A DNA stretch of 63,192 nt, from NCBI GenBank assembly GCA_947452985.1, contig CANGEU010000006.1, positions 1 through 63,192 on the forward strand. The letters are read 5' to 3'. This DNA is from Micrococcales bacterium. GTDB taxonomy: Bacteria > Actinomycetota > Actinomycetes > Actinomycetales > Microbacteriaceae. The notes beneath the pieces are model-generated. The model searched no databases. It was given only the letters and a program-made list of their open reading frames with translations, and had not been told where the DNA came from. Both the position numbers and the translations under genes were made by a program. Shown in pieces: positions 48,601 through 54,041 of this stretch (positions are counted from its first letter, which is position 1; each line of letters begins with the position of its first letter).

Positions 48601-48790
48601 GTCAACCTGTTCGCTAATCGCGGGTTACGACAACATCAACCTGGTGGTTCCGCAAACAAGTGCTGCAAAAAAGATTCTTCTTGCCGTAACCGCAACAAAC
48701 TCGGTGAGCTCTGTTGTGAAATCGGCGATAACTGCAACTACGGTAACCGCGGCCGCTTTGAGTCCGCTAGCCTTAAGGGCGATCCTATGA
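36638..48790 (+). CDS. Giant secreted protein with about 36 tandem Ig-like, disulfide-paired repeats (4050 aa)
   Basis: A 12.15-kb gene. After a signal peptide (about 1-28, ending VMA) the protein is a tandem array averaging about 111 residues per unit. Each unit has a variant of GxWSGxPxPTxTYQWYxC, a second Cys some 15-28 residues on in xxGCxxIxGAT, and a closing segment like GKYLxVxVTATNxAG. I count about 36 W-x-x-C cores, each with its own partner Cys, so one intra-domain disulfide per repeat is expected, as in Ig folds. The repeats diverge in sequence, so the DNA is not a simple repeat. There is no sortase motif, LysM or membrane anchor at the C-terminus. It is a probable extended fibre or adhesin exported by Sec. 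The stop overlaps the FHA-ABC transporter ATG by 4 nt. Confidence 0.85.
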   Translation: MRGLRWQIAAVLALLPMVFGQLSPVMAADLAPTANTYPLVTSDNDLVAGNSLTFTAPDWSGTPTPNVTNQWYSCSSQVALESATLAPGCVAISGATGSRFTLTNAQKAKFLLVGSFATNTATGNVAVARYSATTNSAIAAAPALKATALGANSSVRVNPSGSAVLNSKLTVDLTGWVTAQSYQYRWYRCNASVSAGLTAPTDCSEIVGATGASYVVTVSDVDKVVTGFVTAKNAATEVASVRIASEVQVQQTPVNISPALLFNGTVAVGSTLTAMDGSWSGSPRPTFTYQWYACRAAVPAAAVKNAKCAAIAGETNSNYVVAPAMNNKYLVVQVKASNATNAGTPASSFSASSSKVLTAPTNTVAPRISVLQSTATGSPIGGGTLTLVPGTWTGNPAPVKTYQWYSCDSAVSAGLSIPPSDCWPIAGATGPTFVTASSMHGKFVVVEETATNLAGVTKLISASTNSIQTKPVFANDPTLSGTETSGSSLTVSSGASTFGGATSESYAWAKCSTPQVAGTAFAAGCTVIAGETQASITLGTEQESYYLVARVTLTNTAGHTTRTSASSQQVLGPIANISISKPNSTKSFVQLGFTVTANDGVWSGFPQPTFEYSWYRCPQPLPSKSSELPVDCAFISGATSANYTPVLADSGTYLSVKVTAIQGSDRVSIWSPTSYQVLEAPSFTGSPAVGNQHVFGGSNLLAVIGAIRGVSEPRLDFAWYRCSSPSSTSMAVLPIGCVLLAGANDASYPFVAGDVGKYVLASITMTNELGTAKMFTSSSQLVNVAPVNLTLAAPVSASLPPKVGVQLTVGTDTWSGNPAASFSFQWFRCDTALKTKTLDLPIGCSGIGGQTLETYTPTSADSGKYLLVAVRGFNEHGSQTVYSPSTLDIAEPPSFTRGPILNSLRDKGKQLEVVLAELSGWPAPVKTYRWLRCDSVVEQINIAIPAGCAVISGATGATYLLQMADVQKYVLAEVKIKNSISQVIKYTASSLQVRQIPELADTLTITGNQWVDQTLTVNGISVAGFPTPTTTIEWLRCVPGTTNLNQCLIVMTGASTYKLTLADREAQIVVRVTARNDAGVTKVFSAPTGSINYSPTLQSGSFPVAVGVDGDGEARAATVITAFEGLWDASPEVNSITGYKFQWYTCNTRHPISSTIIPPDCTVIKNQVTREYLVKFTDKEKFLAFSVKVSNGTEDVLQFSATTARVYVVPLYVSGAKPSFATNQAATDGSPRVGYEVEATPGTWQGSPTPTYSYQWFSCTTQVTAATKDLGETCQEIFNATNRVLAITPDLVGKYLGVYISGRYKVYSDAVWSATTTKNVVSPPVNSAPPRITSRFSYVQSTLKTTEGTWTGTPEPTQVHSWWECDQPLMEPTSTQPPFCRELANSSGTWKVTEAQNGKYLASLTTATNTAGSTKLWSATTAQITTGSVNLKPPTIGVVAPATPFAGSQLASTMVSLKISDAANGDWVGTPVPDTSANEYGWYRCTIAIKESSDLLNGSCQLIELNATGQVYRPVSDDVGKFLVASVKNDNGVGASLVYTVSTEAILAPPNNTIAPAIAGKAFVDQPVTVVDGTWEGFPVPTTKLQWLACDAQQLISSKTEPANCSAIDKATTATFIPTDDLLRKFLVLRTTATNTVGEQIVWSASTTAVVSGPVKKKDPKFTYPATTATPITRLNPIVGQEVGTDGGEWKGVSDPLKSYEWLLCPTALVASATAPAEEKKCEVIAGETSNTVTPGESARGKFLMVHVHAVNENGEADFYSATTTVVWMAPVVDHVVVPVGTAFHRLTLKAKLDTWKAFPDVTKTYEWFVCPSPSVSSSSTLPSGCQAIASATANKYKIPDAPWHLNEYLVVKIRVANSVNFAEHYSATSEKIQTGPVNERAPTISGTTLFTSGSTTVLTANAGLWSPTDSVLTYQWFQCASVLVADDELDPGCTAIQGANSLSYQLADVDPGKSLMIAVTGEHGNLRSTAYSASTALITEKVRNVIAPSITGVPRVNETSTGVDGDWRGFPAVVKTKSWYSCTTRLMASVVAATATWVPPTCKLLSGAVGDTLINDVADIGHYLVYAVSATNKISSTATATTVKVFSAATEAVADPPVFDGRPSLERPTGTSADAPPKVGSVWKAKAAWTNKFAPTPSYEWYRCDAPLDTVLTPIVQVPDGCVAISASSDLSYTIRIDDQNKFLMVAVTGTNAAGSVTQFSNSTELAVAQAPSANPLPAISGNHTAGSTLTIDPGVWTPSTVTLSYNWFRCTAAIPATTSEQPPNQVGVNVCTKIAGNGLTHVIDELENGTFLTAQVVATNFSATTSYLIGVTDGVSQAPVNSTPPTPKGDAYLVGLILSAAYDDWIAMPAPTKTYQWYGCTGLVLSAASTLDGSCTAIPGATEINYQLEREHTGEYMMVSVTARNGAGSATIYSASTQLPVEAGYAPGNTSVTATALNGNTQITENSGITFSQTSGTWTHGNDTAQPITNRRWIFCSEPILAATSRFPTTCDFVYDYAGAQKKLNALEAQDLTLGFDTDLAGYYIGLVEYVLKPNSNPLYDVNRQAFRLSKTSERVTITPRLWDENPSYVEPKVTVAPIVGSESSITQIAEWQNDTNSLSLNALPRVTWRGAEAGTFSYQWFACVTKQTSLSLTGLPSGCDPISGATAATYTPTVNEVREYLGVKIIATNSAGSFTVWTKTGEKITQRPTVVSGSEPSLNAITMSQDVATVTTGAWQGEPAPTHTYKWMLCGPGAPAQITSSTTPSMCTVIPSSSTSTSVVVPTLGGRNVDKKLVVQVIAANKPFFADPNLAAETRYSVSSGSLKEKPYFASADPVILTSSPTTSVLAPNVGETLTMVNDQSKWFATPVESAGLTFTYSWYTCGLNYPNLQRTETLNNDCVAISGEIGRSISLTRALSGTRVLGKITATSNDSGWTTSVSGYATSASQQIKEKPYSTRVPSLSVASGTQPQVGIKVQGDPGDWGGFPQPQVDSNSYQWYMCNDAVAASSTLQSGCTLIQTPTSNSGFTPSSAQAGKYLVFSPIASNIVNPNIYSSDRQFSAGFGPTLMAPEITFASPAITGSLHVGQTLTTAMPTVRAYPTPTSTTFEWYHCTTNSGTDSNTSIPVGCVKIGDTNQTTITLDESMAGRYIEIYAVSTNSVKTVRKNTFGTKYVTKSPTNDVAPTISGITLANGTNKFSSVAGRWTAYPSVSTYNYNWLLCQELVATATSTKPANCSAAPGSSSSTVPSQLLLTREMSGKFLVLEETATQASNNLDLNKQVKIYSASSSEIRSAPLFETDSTISGFRHLGEELVASVGTVSGFPVANPTLQWYSCTSAVTSKISLVGFGCTAISGATATRYTLTSAELDRFVTVSVTASNSVSSVTGVAISGSLKVTQSPTNLTPPTLRGDTTVGVNKVITVTGGSWAGTATISKTVNWYSCDSEKLVTSDQIASDCAKISAAGGLAVTSTSLNLTSEFRGKYIVAVEIATNITNKPGTNQAQQVTASLGPITMAPQFDSTPSFSGVLHVGETLTASLPTATAYPVASLSYDWWACSTALNSPATTLPANCSLLTGQGDANLQITSELAGKFIAVAATASNSLGSVTKSSNALVDVTQSPANISEPAITGSAVVDATLPLLVSTGTWSSAPTAKASDFSYSWFQCSQIHASAPSSLPADCSLLTAQTSSSLAPTNSMAGKYLVAKVTLTVRSNKNGSGSASAFTASTNSVRNRPQFAAAMPTISGVAHLGETLIATVVSVSGNETPTTSYQWWSCTDVVVAGLSDITANCSALAGTQDTNLVISSALVGKRIALLQTATNGQGAVYKSSATTSLVTAPPTVNVSPKISGSDVYSTTSSSVTVSTGTWNGFPIPTANNFSYAWYSCTSAVAASNTVQGGCSILANVTSASVPLTAAMVGKYLVAKVSATTTTNKVGGGLGSTFTDSFGPIRVAPSNTLAPSFTPTSAVVGRSLTANLGTWTGTGPITTSYQWWSCPSTATISATIPVPSTCSLIAGYDNINLVVPQTSAAKKILLAVTATNSVSSVVKSAITATTVTAAALSPLALRAIL

Positions 48791-51030
48791 GCCAGATTTC
48801 TTTGAAATACGCGGGGCGGTCGAAAGTGTTCACCACAGATCAGGTGGTAACTATCGGTCGCTCGCTTGACGCAACATTTCAAATCGAGGACGCATCAATT
48901 TCCCGCATTCATGCCACCCTTGCCTACGACGAATCACAAAAATCATGGGTTTTCAGTGATTCCAAGAGCGCCAATGGCTGCTTCGTAAAAGGTGTTCGAA
49001 TTAATTCGATTCTCATTTCCGGGCCAATTGACATTCACCTAGGTGAAACACCGCTCTCGGTGGTAATTTCTTTGGACCTAAATAATGAGACTCCAAAGGC
49101 AACGGCTAGCGGTTCGGTTCTGGCAGCCACCGATGTGGTGATTGGCAAGGCGTCGGACGCTAACTTCATCGTTACCGATGTTTTGGCGTCACGTCGTCAT
49201 GCAAGGCTGATCACTCTAGAAAACTCGCTAATTCTTGAAGATCTAGGTTCTACGAATGGAACATTCCTTAACGGAAAACTAATTCGCACGGCTCCGGTTC
49301 GCGAAGGTGACATCATCACCATCGGTAACACCGACCTAACCATTCGCAACAGCCATCTCGACTTCCTTCGGAGTCAGGATGAGAAGTCCGGCGGCCTTTA
49401 TGCAAACAATCTCGAATTCGAGATTAAGGGTGGACGCAAGCTTCTGAGTGGTATCGACGTGCGTTTGGCGCCTGGTTCCCTGACCGCGGTCATTGGTCCG
49501 TCCGGTGCCGGAAAATCAACATTCTTGAAAGCAATTGCCGGAGTAAACAAACCGACCGGCGGAACCGTGACTTTTGATGGCTTTAACGTTTACAAAAACT
49601 TCGACGTGGTTTCCTCACGCATCGGTATGGTTCCACAGGACGACGTGCTCCACACATCGTTGAAATTGGATACAGCTTTGAATTACGCGGCTCGCCTTCG
49701 TTTGCGAGTTGACGGCGGCAAGGCCGAACGCACTGCGCAGGTTGATCGCGTAATTGATCGGCTAGAACTAGACAGCAATCGAGATACGGTTATCAACAAG
49801 CTCTCGGGTGGTCAGCGTAAGCGAGCCTCGGTTGCTCTTGAGCTATTAACCGAACCTTCGCTTTTGATTCTCGATGAACCAACTAGCGGTTTGGACCCGG
49901 CGATGGATCGTCAGGTTATGAAGACCTTGCGCGAATTAGCCATCGACGATCGCGCGGTATTGGTGGTTACTCACTCGGTTGCCCAACTTGACCTATGCGA
50001 CGACGTCCTAGTTCTTGCGCCTGGCGGTATGCCGGCCTACTACGGACCACCGCGAGGCATTTCGGCATACTTCGGTACCACCGACTGGGCCGACATTTTT
50101 GCTCTGATCAAAGACGACCCGAACGCTGCCTATCAGCGCTATCTTGCCCAAAACCCGAAAGCGGTAGTGCCAGCGCCCGAGGTGGCTATGGAGTCGATGA
50201 GCTCAAAGCGAGTCAGTGCGCCGTGGCTCAGCCAGTTCATAACAATGTGTGCACGTCAGGTTAGTTTGGTGTTCGCCGACTTGGGCTACCTAATGTTCCT
50301 GCTGCTTTTGCCGGTCATTGTAGGTCTACTCATCTTGGTGGTACCTGGCATCGCCGGCTTGGGAGCCGCCTCAAATTCCTCTCCAGCCGAACCTAGCCAG
50401 TTGTTAGCGATGCTGGTGATTGGCTCGGCCTTCATGGGTGCTTCGGTTTCGATTCGCGACCTGGTCGGAGAACGGCCCATCTATCTTCGCGAACGAGCCG
50501 TGGGATTATCGATTTCTGCCTATCTCGGATCCAAGCTTTTGGTTTTTGGTTTGTTCTCTTGGTTCATGGCCGGAATGTTGACCTATGTGACTCTGTTGGC
50601 CAAGCCGGCCCCAATTCAGGCGGTATATTTTGGCTCTCCGGCTTTAGAACTCTTCTTTGCACTCGGTCTCACAGCCTTGGCATCGCTGGTGACCGGTCTA
50701 CTCCTTTCGTCTTTGGTTAAATCAAGCGAGCAGGTGATGCCACTCTTCGTGGTGTTCATCATGGCGCAGTTGGTTCTAAACGGCGGACTCCTACAAATCA
50801 CCGGTGGAAGCCTGATCGACGCGCTTTCCGTGATGGTTATTGCGCGTTGGGGTTTCGCTATGGCGGCCAGCTCGGTCAACCTCGCTGCGATTTCACCAAG
50901 CCTCGACGAAGATCCATTATGGATTCATGACCTCGCAACCTGGGCGAACTCGGCGGCCTTCCTGATCGGCACTGCGGTAGTCATCATCACCCTCACCCGC
51001 ATTCGTTTAGAGGGGAAGTACGACCGATGA
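48787..51030 (+). CDS. FHA-FHA-ABC transporter fusion (Rv1747-like)
   Basis: A 747-aa protein with two N-terminal FHA domains (about 10-95 and 110-190), an ABC ATPase (Walker A GPSGAGKST at 237-245, signature LSGGQ from 339, LLILDEPTSGLDP) and a C-terminal ABC2-type membrane domain with six hydrophobic segments (about 490-745). FHA domains bind phosphothreonine. FHA1 has the full set IGRS, SRIH, SANG; FHA2 has IGKASD instead of IGR. Mycobacterial Rv1747 is controlled by the kinase PknF next to it; here a kinase gene lies two genes downstream. The ATG overlaps the giant gene stop (ATGA), and the stop overlaps the next gene the same way. Substrate unknown: a lipid or glycan of the surface structure is plausible. 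Confidence 0.92.
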   Translation: MSQISLKYAGRSKVFTTDQVVTIGRSLDATFQIEDASISRIHATLAYDESQKSWVFSDSKSANGCFVKGVRINSILISGPIDIHLGETPLSVVISLDLNNETPKATASGSVLAATDVVIGKASDANFIVTDVLASRRHARLITLENSLILEDLGSTNGTFLNGKLIRTAPVREGDIITIGNTDLTIRNSHLDFLRSQDEKSGGLYANNLEFEIKGGRKLLSGIDVRLAPGSLTAVIGPSGAGKSTFLKAIAGVNKPTGGTVTFDGFNVYKNFDVVSSRIGMVPQDDVLHTSLKLDTALNYAARLRLRVDGGKAERTAQVDRVIDRLELDSNRDTVINKLSGGQRKRASVALELLTEPSLLILDEPTSGLDPAMDRQVMKTLRELAIDDRAVLVVTHSVAQLDLCDDVLVLAPGGMPAYYGPPRGISAYFGTTDWADIFALIKDDPNAAYQRYLAQNPKAVVPAPEVAMESMSSKRVSAPWLSQFITMCARQVSLVFADLGYLMFLLLLPVIVGLLILVVPGIAGLGAASNSSPAEPSQLLAMLVIGSAFMGASVSIRDLVGERPIYLRERAVGLSISAYLGSKLLVFGLFSWFMAGMLTYVTLLAKPAPIQAVYFGSPALELFFALGLTALASLVTGLLLSSLVKSSEQVMPLFVVFIMAQLVLNGGLLQITGGSLIDALSVMVIARWGFAMAASSVNLAAISPSLDEDPLWIHDLATWANSAAFLIGTAVVIITLTRIRLEGKYDR

Positions 51031-52874
51031 ACGATAACCGAGGCATGTCGATTCAGCAGGCGCGGGCTCTGGCGCAGGACCCAAAAACCACTTCAGGGAT
51101 TTTGGTGCGCCTCGCTAACGGTTACCCAGAGGTTTGGCCGGAGCTTCTTGCCAACCCTTCGCTCCCGAACGACCTTTTGGTTTGGATAAAAAAGTCGCAA
51201 AGCGTCTCGGCCATTTCAATTCCAGTGGCAGTGGCGCCAAAGTCGACCAAGGAAGTTTCTCGCGGACGCAAACGCCAAGGCCGTTTCGTGCGAACCGTGG
51301 GTCTACTGATTATTCCAATCCTGACCGTCGCTGGTTTGTGGCAGGTGGTTGACTATTTGCAAAAGCATCGACCTGCCGTTGGTGTGATCACCATGCAAAC
51401 CCTCGATTCGGTTGATTCAAGCCCTGCTTGGCAACACGATTTGGCCGCTGGCGGCAACAGCGATTGCACGCAGTATTCCTTTGGAACCGTGCAGCAAAAC
51501 CAAGTGGTGGTGCTCACGCAAAATGACATCGCCAAGTCTGACTGCGAAAAGCGGTCTGGCATTGCCAGCACCTTAGAGCTGGTTGATCTAACCGACGGTC
51601 AAAGTATTTGGAAAATCGATCTTGCCAGCGAACTCGACTGGACCGACAAGTGGCACAAGCAATTGGTTGAAGTTCCAGGGCTAAACGAAATTCTGGTCAA
51701 GTTCACCGATGTGAACGGGTCCGACGCCGGTGGCAACACAAAATCCATCGACAAAAATGACGACCGCAAAATGAAAACCATCGTTCCGTACAACCGACTC
51801 AACGGTCTGATCACCGATCCTGTGATTGCCAAGAGTAATTCGCAACCGATTATGCAGGCGCCGGTGCTGCAGGTTTTGGCCATCCCCGGAAACCTTAAGT
51901 CCGTTTTGGTGATGACCAACGGTGCCAAAAAGGATTTCCGTTACGCCAAGTATCGCTCTAAGCGTTTCAGCTCTCCTCGATGGAGCATTGAGTCGGATTT
52001 GCGACCGGTCGGTGGAACCCCGATCATCGCCCAGAAGCTGATTTTGGGTCGTGTCGATGGCGATACTCCAACTGCCATCAGTCTTTCGACTGGAAAGTTT
52101 GTTCAGTGGAATGGTCACGCCGAAGTTAAGCTCTACAAAATCGGCAACCAAGCCATCGAGGTGGTTGGCGATGGCGTTTCCGAGAAGGCAACCAACATCG
52201 AATCCCAGGGCGGACTCGACGGCCATGACATCACCATCAACGGAATTGATGCTCTCGGCAACACGACTTGGAGCATCAAGGGTCATGGTTATGCCATCAG
52301 TCGCGACGATAGTGTTACCAACCCAAGAAATCGGGCCTGGTACCAACGTTTGTTCCTGATCGATGGAAAACACAATAGTTACGTTTCACTTATCGATCCG
52401 ACCAATGGCTTTTCGGTTTGGCGAACCAAAGTATCGAAGGAACGTTTCGAAATCTCTCGAACGACCTCTGGCGACCGGGTTGCCGTTTACCTTTATAAGC
52501 GGACCCAGCTCGAGAGTAAGACTTTCTCACTTTTGAATCTCGCGGATGGCACTGAGTCAGCCCCGATGGAAATTGCTAGTAAATCGGTGAGAGTTGATGG
52601 CGCTACCGCCTCGTACTCAATCCTGGTTGACGAACCGGATCGCGCAGAGATAGTCAAGAACGCCGAAAAGGGAAAAGTAGCATCCTTGGACCGAAAAGAT
52701 AACTCGGACAAATCGCGCGCTTGCGTGCAAGGTATCGATAACCCCGAATCTAAGTTGTCCTGGAAATTCAGCTGCAATGGCAATCAGCATGCACTGCGTG
52801 CAGGTGGTGCCTGGATCCTTTTGGACCTTACTCCCGGTGCCGAGAAATTCTGGCCTATGAAAGCGAGCAAATAA
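51027..52874 (+). CDS. LRV-like N-terminus, single TM, extracytoplasmic PQQ-type beta-propeller protein
   Basis: A 615-aa protein. The N-terminal cytoplasmic part (about 1-60) reads ALAQDPKTTSGILVRLANGY and then PELLANPSLPNDLLVWI, a variant leucine-rich repeat pattern seen in actinobacterial proteins. A basic stretch (SRGRKRQGR) and a membrane segment (about 91-113) follow. The remaining 500 residues are extracytoplasmic and all-beta, with PQQ-like blades such as LELVDLTDGQSIWKIDL and SLIDPTNGFSVWRTKV. It overlaps both neighbours (4 nt and 1 nt). Since the kinase that follows has almost no outside domain, this could be its sensor or scaffold; that is an inference. Confidence 0.75.
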   Translation: MNDNRGMSIQQARALAQDPKTTSGILVRLANGYPEVWPELLANPSLPNDLLVWIKKSQSVSAISIPVAVAPKSTKEVSRGRKRQGRFVRTVGLLIIPILTVAGLWQVVDYLQKHRPAVGVITMQTLDSVDSSPAWQHDLAAGGNSDCTQYSFGTVQQNQVVVLTQNDIAKSDCEKRSGIASTLELVDLTDGQSIWKIDLASELDWTDKWHKQLVEVPGLNEILVKFTDVNGSDAGGNTKSIDKNDDRKMKTIVPYNRLNGLITDPVIAKSNSQPIMQAPVLQVLAIPGNLKSVLVMTNGAKKDFRYAKYRSKRFSSPRWSIESDLRPVGGTPIIAQKLILGRVDGDTPTAISLSTGKFVQWNGHAEVKLYKIGNQAIEVVGDGVSEKATNIESQGGLDGHDITINGIDALGNTTWSIKGHGYAISRDDSVTNPRNRAWYQRLFLIDGKHNSYVSLIDPTNGFSVWRTKVSKERFEISRTTSGDRVAVYLYKRTQLESKTFSLLNLADGTESAPMEIASKSVRVDGATASYSILVDEPDRAEIVKNAEKGKVASLDRKDNSDKSRACVQGIDNPESKLSWKFSCNGNQHALRAGGAWILLDLTPGAEKFWPMKASK

Positions 52875-54040
52875 TGGTTAGTCGTTTGCCGATTATGCCT
52901 CCTGAAATCGCGGGGCTCACATATATCGCACCTTTGGGTCGCGGTGGCTTCGCTGACGTCTTTTTGTACAAGCAATCTATGCCGAGCCGAGAGGTTGCGG
53001 TAAAGGTTTTCGTGAAAAAGTTTCAGGCCAACACCGCTTCGGCTGTCTCCTTCCTTGCCGAGGCTAATAACCTGGCAAAGCTCGGTAGCCACCCAAATAT
53101 CGTCAACATCTGGGACGCCAACATTTCGCGTGAAGGAAATTCCTTTATTTCGATGGAATATTGCCCGACCTCGCTTGGTAAGAATTGGCGCCAGACGCCG
53201 ATGAGTCTTTCGGAGGTTCTCGACATTGGTGTGCAAATTGCCTGCGCTTTGGAAACCGTTCACCGCGCTGGGCTCTTGCACCGCGACATCAAGCCATCCA
53301 ATATTTTGATCAATGCCTTCGGGACTCCGGTACTTTCCGACTTCGGTATCGCGGGGGAGATTTCCTCGCAAGACACCACTGACCAGGTCGCTATGTCGTT
53401 GCCTTGGAGCTCACCAGAAGTTGTGGCGATGCAAACCCTTGGAACCGTGGCTTCAGACGTTTGGTCGCTCGGCGCAACTCTCTACTCGCTGCTTGCCGGT
53501 CGCACGCCGTTTGAAGTGGATGACCCTCGCCAAAACGAAAACGAAAACGAAAAGCTTAAGGGCCGTATCCTCAAGGCCATTTACACTCCGATTGCCCGAG
53601 GCGGCATGCCGCGAATTGTTGAGGAAGTGCTCAACAAGGCGATGGCCAAGCATCCGAAGGATCGATACGGTTCGATGCAAGAATTCGCGATGGCTTTGAA
53701 TGAAGTTCAGGCTGCCTTGCAATTTATGGTTACACGTCTGAGTATCTCCATGAAGTCGATTGATACTGATTCGACAGTGGAAAAGTACCCTTGCGGCCAC
53801 CCTAAAGTTTCCCTCGAGGGTGTTGATGTTGGAGTCTATGTTCAACCGACCACCAGACGTCGAGGTTCAAACCCGACACCGTTGGATAAGGACCAATGCC
53901 CTCGGTGCGCTAGTGCCGACAGCTTCGTTCCGGCCAAGAAGGGCATTAGCGTTAGCCCGCTTACTCTGATTCTCGGTGGGGCAGTGGTTTTGGGTTTCGT
54001 GGCGACAATCCTTATCTTGCAGGCGACCGGAAGGCTTTAG
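52874..54040 (+). CDS. Ser/Thr protein kinase with C-terminal zinc ribbon and TM
   Basis: A 388-aa PknB-type kinase. Gly-rich loop LGRGGFADVF (about 22-31), catalytic Lys44, HRDIKPSN with Asp138, DFG at 156-158, and LPWSSPEVV as the APE region. The catalytic domain ends near residue 285. A tail follows with CGH (Cys307, His309) and CPRC (Cys342, Cys345), probably a zinc ribbon, then one TM helix (about 360-383) and only five residues outside. It thus lacks the extracytoplasmic sensor domain of PknB or PknF. It starts on the last base of the previous gene (TAATG). Probable targets include the FHA-ABC protein and/or others in the cluster (inference). Confidence 0.9.
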   Translation: MVSRLPIMPPEIAGLTYIAPLGRGGFADVFLYKQSMPSREVAVKVFVKKFQANTASAVSFLAEANNLAKLGSHPNIVNIWDANISREGNSFISMEYCPTSLGKNWRQTPMSLSEVLDIGVQIACALETVHRAGLLHRDIKPSNILINAFGTPVLSDFGIAGEISSQDTTDQVAMSLPWSSPEVVAMQTLGTVASDVWSLGATLYSLLAGRTPFEVDDPRQNENENEKLKGRILKAIYTPIARGGMPRIVEEVLNKAMAKHPKDRYGSMQEFAMALNEVQAALQFMVTRLSISMKSIDTDSTVEKYPCGHPKVSLEGVDVGVYVQPTTRRRGSNPTPLDKDQCPRCASADSFVPAKKGISVSPLTLILGGAVVLGFVATILILQATGRL

Positions 54041-54041
54041 T

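Noticed and set aside
48514-48786. Extension of the FHA-ABC frame upstream of 48787
   Set aside because: It is an out-of-frame reading of the giant gene; the FHA domain starts right at the ATG at 48787.
36638-48790. DNA repeats or CRISPR-like array in the giant gene
   Set aside because: The repetition is at protein level only. Units differ in length and codons and there are no near-identical 25-40 nt repeats with regular spacers.
48700-48790. Sortase or LysM anchor at the end of the giant protein
   Set aside because: No LPxTG/LAxTG-like motif, no hydrophobic helix with basic tail and no LysM pattern found.
53976-54041. ATG start for the 2082-aa protein inside the kinase gene
   Set aside because: The residues are an out-of-frame reading of the kinase TM region; TTG 54042 has a ribosome site and gives a normal anchor.
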